DNA from: Branchiostoma belcheri
Taxonomy: Eukaryota > Chordata > Leptocardii > Amphioxiformes > Branchiostomatidae
Direction: 5' to 3'
Assembly: GCF_001625305.1 (NCBI RefSeq)
Contig: NW_017804476.1
Location: forward strand, 62,001 to 126,000
Length of the DNA stretch: 64,000 nt
A program made the translations under genes and the position numbers. This document shows positions 23,381-33,999 of the stretch, piece by piece. The notes under the pieces were generated by a model. The model had not been told where the DNA came from. It searched no databases and saw only the letters and a program-made list of their open reading frames with translations. Position 1 is the stretch's first letter. Each line of letters opens with the position of its first letter.

Positions 23381-25905
23381 TAAGTAAGGCTCTCTTGACC
23401 TTGACTTATAAAGGTCGGCACACCCCCACTTAACTGACTACAACAACCGAACCCAGAGGCATAAAATGACATCAACTTCTATCAGCACCAGTAGTATTGC
23501 ACATAAGTAAAGCCTTCTAGGCCTTGACTTACATATCATCAGATTTCTCTAACCAATCACAACATGTGTTTTAACTGTCTCAGTAAGTAAAGCTCTTGAC
23601 TAAGATACATAATCTCTCTAATCTTGACTAAGAAGATACATAATATGCAAATATATACATTTTTTCTCATGAAAAACTACAATCTGATTCTCTTGCTGAA
23701 TTGTGACTGAAAACAATTGAATGTATTTCCAGTGACAATTAGCCTACAGAATAAGTTGTAGCTTGAACAAGGCCTTCTAGAACTTGACTTTTAGGCATAA
23801 GCCTCTTCATTCATGTTACAGGACAAACAACATTATAGTATTTTCTCAACATTACTGCATAGAAAGTAAGGCCTTAGCCCTGACAATCATGATTGCTTCA
23901 GAAATATTTCAGTCTGATATTGCAGTTACATAAAGCCTTCAAAGAAAGCTACAAGTACAAGTAAGACACTCTTGGCCCTGACTCATAACTCTTGGAATCT
24001 CTACAAAGAAACAACCTTTCAGCATAAACAATAGTACATACTGCACCAAAAGTAAAGCTTTCTAACCCTTGACTTGCTCAAGGAAAAGTTAATCACATTA
24101 TACCCACACTCTTAATCAAAGTATTTCAACATTCTTGAGGACTTGTGCAGGTAATTAACGAAAGGCCGAAGCTAAATCTCATTTACCAGTTTGTAATGTT
24201 GAGTATTTGCCAACAGGAATTTCATCAGTGGCAAGCTAAGACCTGTGCATAGCAGTCTCTAACCATAGCAAATCACATGCAATGAGATCAAACAGATCAA
24301 GACTGTAGAATGCAGGCTAGCCTCCTTTTCAGGCGTTCCGGGATTGTTGTTTTTTTTGTGGGGGGGGGTGGAGATTTTCTGATCAGACGTAAATCGCACG
24401 GAACACAAGCTCTGGCTGGTAACCAACCCTACATAGCCATCCAAAGAAAACGACCGATCCTGGAACGCCTGAAAAGGAGGCTAAACGCAGGCCAAGAAAT
24501 GTTAAATGTAAATATGTAAAATGCACTGTCCTCAGAAGCAAATTATCAGACAAGTGCTGTTGATCATAACATCATAACAAAGTGTAGGTATGTCTATTAT
24601 GTATTATGTTCTGACACTTCAAAAGGAATTTCTGTAATCTTATACTATTGATGGTACTATGTACTACCAACAATACATGACTTTTGAGTTAATTTACAAA
24701 TTCTCTTCTGTGTCTAATAATCTTGAAAACACCACAGGAAGATCCCAGTTGGAGTACAAATAAAGCACTGAAAGTAAGGCCACCTCAGCCCTGACTTCCA
24801 TAGGAAGTAAGTAAAATATTCCAGAGTTTTTCAAACTACAGAAAGTTTTCACTAATATCCAACACATCACAAAGACCAGCACACACACTGGGAGTTAAAA
24901 TACTGCAATAAGTAAGGCCTTTTAGGCCCTGACTTACAAAAATATTGCCTTTTCTCTTGGATACACAAAAACATTTTCATTCACAATATAATCACTGCAT
25001 ATAAAAGTAAGGCCACCTTAGCCCTGACTTCTATAAAAACCCTGTATATGCCAGACAGCCCTAAACCCAAATATAAATTGTTACCAGAACAATAAGTAAA
25101 GCCTTCTTGGCCTTGACTTATAAAAATATATTATTCTGCATAGAAAGTAAGGCCTTCTTGGCCATGACTTATCTGAAAAATGTTATGGTGATCCCATAAT
25201 TATTGTGAATGACAGATATTTGGTCAGTTCTGATATTGTTCTATGAGTAACAGACTGGAAAAGAATGCACCTGTGTTTAAAAAAACAGTACAAAGAATCT
25301 ACATGTAAAAGAAAAACAGGATATAGAAGCATTCAACCATGTCAAATCTCACTCTTGAATACACAAATGTATTATCTAACATGACTGAACATAAATAAAA
25401 CTCCTGGGATAACTTATTATTAATGGCACTGATAACACCAACAACACAGGTTTGAAGTACTACAATAAGTAAGGCCCTCTTAGCCCTGACTTATATAAAA
25501 ATATAATTTCTTTCACAAATGTACAGTAAAACAGCATCTCTACATTCGATATACTTTTTACAAGTAAAGCCTTCTTGGCTTTGACTGATAAAAATATATA
25601 CAATTTTTAGACCACGGCACTAACATAAACTGATTATGACAGTTGCAATTCCCTGATTTTTAAAAAAATGTAGCAATGTTTACAAAGAAACAAAAGAAAT
25701 GATAAAGCAAGGTCACAACAAAAATTTGATATTTAAATAGACTAGCTATAGGAACAATGGGTCACAAAGATTGTAAGACATAGTCTATCCCTTTCCCAAA
25801 TCCTTGACAATTTCAAGGCAGTGAAAACAGACATCTGGATACAATCCGTACGAGTTTGTTAGATGATATAGCAGCATAAGTAAGGCTTTCTTAGCCCTGA
25901 CTTAA
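23381..25905. repeat. Dispersed array of about 15 hairpin motifs
   Basis: A motif of about 30 bases, consensus AAGTAAGGCC-TTCTT-GGCCYTGACTTA, recurs at about 23381, 23503, 23582 (short), 23766, 23862, 23957, 24049, 24771, 24907, 25003, 25090, 25142, 25464, 25561 and 25875, always in the same orientation. Each copy can fold: AAGT pairs with ACTT and GGCC with GGCC around a small loop. Many intervals are 87-97 bases (23766-23862-23957-24049, 24907-25003-25090, 25464-25561). This suggests a decayed tandem array with a unit near 95 bases. TACTGCA often precedes the motif and AAAAATATA often follows. The spacers otherwise look unrelated. It lies downstream of the VWA gene on its strand. Confidence 0.8.
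24318..24484. mobile_element. Short MITE (167 bp) inside the hairpin array
   Basis: The ends TAGCCTCCTTTTCAGGCGTT and the matching inverted copy at 24459-24484 enclose a G-run (24359-24368) and a short unique middle. TA lies at both ends. It occupies part of the 722-base gap between hairpin copies at 24049 and 24771, so it probably inserted into an older array. Confidence 0.7.
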
Positions 25906-26252
25906 TCTTACACAGGATTCTAGCAGCAAGTCGAGAAGTGAAGAAGCAACAATTTGCTCCAAGATGTTTTGTTACACTAAGAGATTTATCCAAGATTCAA
26001 TAATATCTGTACGACTGAGGAACTATTATAACAATATCACACATGTATGACCTTAGGGTAAGGGATAGATGGACAAATGCTATTATAATATTGAATCTGG
26101 CAGTGCTTGAAGCTTAAAATACCATTGGTCCTTTTGACTATGTGACCTGCATGGAAGCAGAAGGGAATCCTAACACAGCATATTTCTTAAGCTGTTACAC
26201 ATTCCTACTTCTTGGGCATCTTGCTTTAATTTGTTCACTGCTAAGGATCATA

Positions 26253-29200
26253 TTATATCAAGTAAGAGCACAGAGTAGATGTGAGGTACGCAAACAGGCA
26301 CCAGAACAGGGTTATGCCCTTTGGGTCCAGCTTGTATGTTGATGTTGCAGTAGAGTGGGCAGCACCCTGCAGCTGTGGGGAGGGGGGCGTTGTTGTGTTT
26401 CCCTCAGTGGTATGGAGGGTAAAGCTGCTATGATCAGACAGGCCGTACACAGACACATACACAGTTGTGAGGGCGTCCTGACTACTGTCTGGTTCCGAAG
26501 GGAAGAAGACATCCTGAAATGGAAACAAGAAGTTTTAAAATGTGATCTTTCCAAAACTCTTTCTGTTAATGTTTTCTGTAAACTACAGGAATTCAAATTA
26601 GCTAAAAAATATGCATTTAACCAAAAATTCTACATCTTTAAAATGAGTATTAAATAGTTTCTTACCCCTGATGTCAGTGTAAAGTTGTGGATAGCTCCAT
26701 TAGGAGTTGTCACCAAAGATGAACCATATATGGCCACCTGACCTCTGTTCAAGGTCAGTTTGAAGGTCATCCCAGCATGAGGGACAACGAAGGACAAGTG
26801 ACGGACAGCATCCTTGTCAAGGTCAGCAGTAACAGGAGTCCCAACAGGAACAGCGGCCACAGCTGTCAAGAAAGACAACTTTTCATCAACTTCTAAAAGT
26901 AACTTCTGAAGAAACTGAGTCTGTACTGTTTTCTTGAGACAAAAGTGGATCCAAATAAAGTCAAAGTCCTATTACCATCATCAAAAGACTTATTATCACA
27001 TTTAATATTTAAAACTTTCATACACATCATCTTACTTACCCCTACAGAGAGACTTCTCCATGTCTGTCACAATCTCCTCAAGGTCACGGAACCTTCTGAC
27101 CCTGAAAACCTTCCCAGCAGGCCCTGCCATGGTGTCCAGCTCCTCCTGATCCACGTCGTTTGTCACCCCGACGGGAAACACGGTGACGCCCAACTCCCGC
27201 GCTCGCTGAGACCACACCGTCACGTCATGGTAGTCACCGGACTGTCCATCAGTTAGCAGTATACTCACCTACATGTATCAGCAAAAAGATAAAATAGAGC
27301 ATGTTTAAAGTTTCGATCCAACACAAAGAAGTTCTCTCACCTTAGTCACCTAGAGCTTTCGACAAGTCACTCTGGTCTTCCTCAGTTGGGCAAGATGACT
27401 TATATGTATTTATGTTATTTTGAATTTGTAAATCTTAAAAAATCACACAACATTACAAGATGCTACTACATGTACTAACCTTGGGAACACCTTTGGCAAC
27501 TTCTCGTGCTCCATTCTCCACAGTAAAGCTGTGTGTTGTGATGTACTGTAGGGCTTCGCCCGTGTGTGTGAACAGGCCTTTATCATACTCTATATCCTCC
27601 ACGGCCTCAATAAGGGGGGCTGCACTCGTGTGATCCTTCAGTTCTATCTCCAGATTCACTGAAAAACTACAGAAAAATATACAGTCTGGTCAGAAAAGTT
27701 TGTTTGTGAAACATAATGTATTTCAAGTTTATATGGTTACCTGTAAATAAGTCGGGCAAGGTTAACCAACGAGAAGCCTCCATTTCCCATCGGTTATCAG
27801 GCTGTAACATCATAAGTGGTGAATAATGAAAGAATGGTCGGTTATAAGAATAACCTCATAAACCACCTTGTTTGCTACACTCGCTCGGTGGTTTATTCGG
27901 TGGTTATCGCACATGACCAGGGATTATCTCACCATATACACCTCGGGGCAGGGCATTAACCCTAATTATTATCTTCTCTAAATTCTTCCGACTTGTTTCA
28001 GAAATATTCAACATGATTGATTAAAATGCCAACTTCCTTTTCCATCCTAGTAATGTTGAGGTTCTGAGTTAGAACTGACCTGTACTGTATGACTCCCACC
28101 CTGGTTAGCTCAGGTCCTATGGTGAAAGACTGTATGATGGTGTTCACAAAGTCCTTAGACAGTTGGAAGTTTTCCCCACCCACACTGGCTGAACCATCTA
28201 ACACAAACACCAGGTCCAGCCCTGTCGCATTGCAACCTGAAGTAAAACAAAAAGAGTTGTGGTAACCCAGAGGGAAATAATATATAGGTACAAACAGGGA
28301 AAATTGGCTTTAATAATATTTATCCTTGCAAAAGTGGTACTCTGTGCTGCATTAATGCTCAAAGTTTAATACTGGGTTGAGGCAACATTGATGCCAACTG
28401 TCATGATAATTTTCTTGTTACAACAACAATTAAATTCACTAAGGAACATTTTAGAATACATGGGGAGGAAACAATCTGCATTTGCCTGCAAATGTTGACT
28501 CTTTAGTTCAATACTTACTTAAAAAAAGTGTCCTTTAATCAAATTAATGGTGTTCTGGGATGTAGGCACAGGTGTTTCTTTGTGTATCTAAATATGTAAG
28601 TCACAATTTTTAGATAATGCCAAGGACATTAATCTCATGTTCACAAATCTACATTTGTATATTAAGCTTCTTCCTATTTACATAAGATACAGAATCTATA
28701 ATTAAGCTTCTTCCTATTTACATAAGACTTAAGGTACAGAATTATGCCACACAAAGGACATTCCACTTGTAAAACGTCCTTGGCATTATGAAGTACTGTA
28801 ACAGTAAAGGCAAGAAGCCAAGGAGAAGTGTTTTGAGTCTCCACACAGTAAAAATGCATGTGCCATGTTATCTAGTTATGGTGTCCATGGAAACTTGTCT
28901 CCTAGGAAACCCAGGCTGCAGGTTAGACAGATGTGGAAGTTCTCACCAACCAGTCTCCAGCTGTAGTTTCCATTAATGTCAGGAATTTGGCTTTTAGCTA
29001 CGATTTTTTGATTGGGTGTCCAGTTTTTTTAATTGTATGCTATGCGCTGCAAAGCCGCACAGAAATCGACGCTAGCTTTTTAGGGAGGCTTTTTGGAAAT
29101 CTGTAATGATCTCAAACACAACTTCCTGCATTTTGAGGTTCACATCTTGAGGAATCTTGCAGACAAGTTTTTTTCCTTCATGACAACATCATTTTTGTAT

Positions 29201-32200
29201 TTATAGTAAGGCTGAAGGGGGGCATGTGTGCATGGCGGGGTTTGGGAGTGAAAAAAATAGGGTGTCTTTAGAGTGTCCCCAAAAAGTAGAGAGTCCAATT
29301 TCTTGTTATTTTCAGTACAGGGAATTCAAAGGACTGCCAGACACCCCCATAGCCAACAAGCTGCCAAGAATTTGGCTTTGAAGTTTGAGTACTATCCCAG
29401 CAGTTAGTGAATGCTTTAGAGTATCAGAACATTTTTGTTATTTATAGTAAATTATACATATACTACTTTCCATTCTAATATCTACCTTAAACATTCCATT
29501 AGCCTACTGTAGTAAGTCCTTGAGACAGTAAGTTATAGGTAAGTGATACATAGTTCACAGGAAAGGACATCGGAGATTCAAACTTTACAGACAAACATTG
29601 GGGAGCTAAATATACAAAGTCATATGCATGTTTACACATATCATCACATCGATCTCCGGCTCCGGCAAAACCCAGCCCTTTTTCTAAACATTCATCTTTA
29701 AACAAAATTTGTTAATGGTAGATTAGATCCTTATATTATTGCAATACATTTGTATATGTAATTTCAATATGTTGTTGGTACTGTGGTCATCAGCGAAATG
29801 TGTAGGGAATATAAACTACAGTTGGATAATTTCATCAGGTTGGTAAACGACTGAATAGCAAAATTCTTTTTGTCAAAACCATTTATTTTTCACTAGCCAA
29901 CGTTTCGATGACTGTCTGTCATCTTCATCAGGGCAATTCTGACTGGTTTACTGTGCACTGACACTAGTGCACTGGTTGTGATAAAAAGAATTTTGCTTTA
30001 CAGTTGGAACAGTTTTAAACTTCATGGCAATAAGCCAAACCTCTAGGTTCAAAAATAAAAGCCATGTTACGTGCTGTAGGACATGTCAGCCAGTCTTCAT
30101 TACATCTTCAAAGTACCGAACCCCAAAACAGAAATAACTGTCAATCAGTCCACAGACCTTGACTGTGAACTTCATGTGTATCTGACCCTTGCAAGACTGG
30201 AAAAATTGAACAGCAAACTGTGAAACCCAGAGGGTTAGAAATAGCTGTCAGTCAGTATCAAATAACGATATTGAACTTTACCATGTACATGTATGCCTTG
30301 CGCTCCCAAGAACGGGAAATATGAGCAATTCAGATTTCAAAATGTTGAAAGCCAAGATAGATACATGTATAGCTGTCCGTCAGCAATTATGCTTCATCAT
30401 TGAACAAATTTCTACTAGTAGCCCTCAGAAGACTAGATAAAAAGGGCATCAAAGTGTCAAAAGGTTAGAAACAGCTGTCAGTCAGTCTTTAGATCCTGAT
30501 ATTGCACTTTATCTACATGTATGTCTCACACTTACAAGATGGGGAAATCTATCAATCTAGAATCTATTTCAAACATTGTTGTTTTAGTAAAACTTTAACA
30601 CATTTTCTGCTATAATAAGTATAAGCCTACCTGGCCCCTGGGTTCTTAATGACATTTGGGGAGTAAAAGATCAACATCATTGCGCCGCAAAAACGTGTTG
30701 AAAGTTGCAGAAGATACCCGAATGAAAACTGTTGTTTGTTTACATTCTTTTTAGGAGCCTCCTAAAAATACAGCAGGCCTGGCGCAACTTACTTATTCTC
30801 GTGCTGCGCTGAGTCACTGGAAAAACGAAATAGCGATGTTGAAAGTTATTGAAAATGACAATCCTGATCAGAAAATTTCAATTATTTATATTTACAGTTT
30901 TGGCGCAAAAATCTTACATAGTATCCCTTTAACTTCTAAGCCCTTGCTGACCTGTTACTTCCTGGGCTGCTATGACGTAGTGGTTAGGACTCTTGTCCAG
31001 CGCACTGTTACAGTAGTTCTTCCAGAAGGCAGCCTGTGCAGGGATACTGGGCGGGATCTCGTCTTCAACCGTCAGGATTCTCAGACCTGCCACCAGGGAC
31101 GAGTACAGCGGTTTCCTGCAGATGGAATCAAATTTTTTGTGTGATTAACCATTGTCATAGCAACAAAATTCATAATTGCAGTAAAACATAGTCTTTAGCT
31201 GATGCACAGGGCACAAATATTTTTGTAGGTTTATGTGTGTGCTGTGTTAGCTTCTTCTTCGTGTCCGAAGATCTAAAATCATTGTTATACTTTTATAGTA
31301 CTTTTCTTTCGAAATGAAAGAAAATTAGTTTTTGATGACATTCTACCTGGCAAAAACAGCTGTTTCAGACTCCCGCAATACTAGTATTTTATCTTGTAAT
31401 ATATTTTCTGCACCCAATTTTTTAGGTTGTGTAATGTTATATGTTCTGCACGACAAGCTTCTAATCTCGATTCAGGTCATTTGGCACTCGGGCACCTCGG
31501 CTGGCCACTTGAAACTTGCCAGTCAATGGAAAAGGCAGCCGTGCTGTTTTAAGAAACTTGTGGCGTAGAGAAAACCTGGCCTGAATAGTGAATGCAGTGA
31601 CTAAGTTTAACAGAAGCAAGCCTTCTTTACCTAAGGTCTTTCCAACGTAGATCTTCCCTGTGGATACCAAACTTGGCCGCGATACTGTTCCATATAGGCC
31701 GGAGGTGTGGGTAGGTTCTAGTATCCAAGGTCTGCCTGAAATCACTAGAGTCAACCTGCAACAAAAACATACCTACCGATGACTTGCAAAGTTAAGTCAA
31801 CCGTAGCACCATGTTTTTAAGTTGATGTTTGTTCCAGTTGTTGGTTATTTGGGAGCGGCCATTGGAGTCAACTGAACCTTAAGTTGACTTTAGGACTGGT
31901 ATTTTCCATTTTGTGCAGTTAAACATATACTGTATTACTACTAAGGCAGTAAGTAACTAAGTACGTTAGTAAGTACTTCAAGGGAACTAATTACTCCGTG
32001 AAGGAGGTCAGGACCTCCGGACGGAGTGTTGTAATCGGCTGATTTTTCATGTTCGCAGTCAAAACACTGGGTTCTCTTTGTGTAATCGGCACGCAATTTT
32101 ATACGCCGTCTGCGGGCATGCCCGTGTTGATGCACGAATGTGTATTTTTGCCGTTGCTGCTTTCGCGGTCAATGTAATATCGCAGACGCACCCCTACAAT

Positions 32201-33999
32201 TACGAGGCGAATTAGAATGGTCCAGAAAAACGCGTTGTTTGGAATAGCAGTGGGGTTCAAAAAAGTTCATGCAGATACGGGGTGGTTTTTATAAGTGGTT
32301 CCAGATGTTTTTGCCCATGGTTAAGAGATGCCAAGTTTTTTGGAAGATGTTCGCAGCCAAAACGCATTCTTCCGTACGTCGCATTTCTGTGTAATTTCGC
32401 ATGTGGTGTTGCATTATGTCCGGGATGATGCACGTCTTTTTATTTTTACCGTAGCTGTTTTGATATTGGAGTAAATGCTTATTTTCGAAACATCCCCATT
32501 TCTTTGAAATGGTTTCGTCCGTTTATGCAACTGTTACTGCGCTAATGACGACCAGTCGCGCTGTCCTGATACACCGCGAATGTGCGAGTGTTCCCTGTAG
32601 ACAGTCCCGGGAGTCATTTTTTTCGCACATTCCAGGAGCCAAACCAAAATACGTTCATGAACCGAGTCCAAAAAACCGAAACGTGAAAATCGGATGATCG
32701 GACCTGATGTACATTTCTCTTTCTATAGATTGTACACACAATACACACATCTTTAGATAATCTGGCCATGGCAGGTTAAAAAAAAAGTAACCCTGAATCA
32801 TACTAGATTAGCGTAAATGCATGTTAATGCGTTCAAAACAAGAAAAAATTGTTTCCGGGTATTAATCTCTTGAATCACGGCGCTGAATATTGACGCAAAA
32901 ATATTTCGGGCATCGCGCGCCCTTCCCGCGTCACGTGTAGGCATCTCGCATCTCTGATTGGTTGTTGCGTCTTAAGATGACTGAGCCGACGCGCGTTTAA
33001 ACAATTTTTCTTTGTTCGATTTATCACACTTCACAGAGAATTGTCGCCAATGGCTACTTCTTTTTGTTGCAATATATAATACTTCACGGAGAATTGTCGC
33101 CTATGGCTTCTTGTTTGAATTTACCATCAGTGCATAAGGTAAAATGCATTGGTAACTACCACTGGTGACTGTGAATAAACCTTACGTCTAATTCCAAATC
33201 TAAATCCTACTAGGGACTATTCTATGGAAGAAGTATTTTTCCATACATATAAAAAATTAACGTTATAGATGATACTAATAAACAGAGAATGTTATGAAAA
33301 TGGTAATGATGTACCCCATGAGGACATTTTCCCACGGCCACTGGAATGGATGTAGTGATCGATGGCAGAGTGGAATTTTTATGGCAAATATGGCCAAATA
33401 TTAAACATTACTGTGCGATGGCCATCAATTTAGAGCCAAAGAAATATCATGTAAGTGATCATCTTACCAAAAATACAATAGAACTGTACTAACTGATGTA
33501 ACGTTATATAATTTGCTAAATTAATAATAATTGATTTTCTCTTTTACATCTGGTGACCACAGGTAGCTGCGGTTTAGTGGTCATAAATCACAAGCAGAAA
33601 ATCATAATTATTCAGGGTATTACTGTAATCAACTAAAACGTTATTGATGTTATCACTGATGTCCTATCGAGTGCTGACCTGCCATATGCCCCCGTCATAC
33701 CCGGGACGATAGGTCCTCTCCTCCCGCCCGTCTTCGGTCGCTGCCCGGGCCATCCGCCGTAACATCGGAGACAACAGCCGGTGGGAATCAAACACTTTGG
33801 AGTCGTGAATCTTCGCCATGCAGGCCACCACCACAGGGGTACCCCGTGCTTCGGCTTCCAGGGTCAGGTCTACGGGGCGTCCCGGGACAAGCCCTCGGGG
33901 AGGAGTGCGGGCCTGCCCGCCCACCGCAGCGGACAGGATCCCCTTGTAACACAGCACGAACATGGTGAAAAGCATGAGGATCCACGGGAAAGGACACAT
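26253..33999 (-). CDS. Secreted or GPI-anchored VWA-domain protein, 546 aa
   Basis: Eight coding exons, read from high to low: 33999-33679, 31755-31631, 31115-30952, 28236-28080, 27666-27480, 27268-27040, 26862-26666, 26513-26253. All phases agree, for a total of 1641 bases. Residues 1-30 form a signal peptide. About residues 35-205 form a globular region with YRPGYDGGIWQVDSSDF and DLRWKDLRKPLYSSL that resembles the lysozyme-like N-terminal region of invertebrate VWA proteins. About 206-390 is one von Willebrand A domain with the metal-binding DGSAS and LLTDGQSGD. About 390-500 is beta-rich (VPVGTPVTADLDKDAVRHL). A Ser/Thr/Pro stalk and a hydrophobic end (ITLFWCLFAYLTSTLCSYLI) suggest GPI attachment. 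The role is inferred: an extracellular, metal-dependent adhesion or matrix protein. No orthologue is named. Confidence 0.8.
27313..27395. repeat. Interspersed repeat, family C copy 2 (short)
   Basis: The CGATCCAACACAAAGAAGTT start and the CACTCTGGTCTTCCTCAGT block match the other family C copies. This copy stops early. It lies in the VWA-gene intron between the exons ending at 27268 and 27480. Confidence 0.55.
29856..30005 (-). mobile_element. Short interspersed element with hammerhead-like core
   Basis: Inverted ends AGCAAAATTCTTTTTGT and (G)ATAAAAAGAATTTTGCT border about 145 bases. On the minus strand the middle contains CTGATGA, a 6-bp stem GATGAC/GTCATC with loop AGACA, then GAAA. This matches the conserved core order of a hammerhead ribozyme. 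A degenerate relative is at 37440-37600. Helices I and III could not be confirmed by eye. The repeat lies in the 2.7-kb intron of the VWA gene. Confidence 0.5.
30115..30590. repeat. Degenerate tandem repeat, about 110-bp unit, four copies
   Basis: The phrase AGCTGTCAGTCAGT or a close variant appears at about 30138, 30245, 30370 and 30473. Each is followed by a GATATTG-type block, an ACTT(A)TC/TACATGTATG block and a CTTGCAAGA/CTTACAAGA-type block. The intervals are 103-125 bases. It lies in an intron of the VWA gene. No function was seen. Confidence 0.6.
30640..30935. repeat. Interspersed repeat, family D copy 1
   Basis: The stretch shares, in opposite orientation, long phrases with 59870-60125. 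Both contain a GTTGAAAGTTATTGAAAATGA-type block, a GCGCAACTTA block, a TTTGGCGCAAAAATC end and a CATTCGG/CCGAATG GTTTTC block. The 30.6-kb copy lies just beside the VWA-gene exon at 30952. Its TE class is not determined. Confidence 0.6.
32660..32830. repeat. Interspersed repeat, family E copy 1
   Basis: It shares phrases with 35700-35870 in the same orientation: CGGACCTGATGTACATTT, AGATAATCTGG, CATGGCA and CTGAATCA followed by AACTAGATT-type text. The copies have diverged by roughly a fifth by eye. This copy lies in intron 1 of the VWA gene. Confidence 0.6.

Noticed and set aside
23381..25905. CRISPR-like array
   Set aside because: Repeats are imperfect, spacing is irregular, and the host is an intron-rich eukaryote; spacers are not of uniform length.
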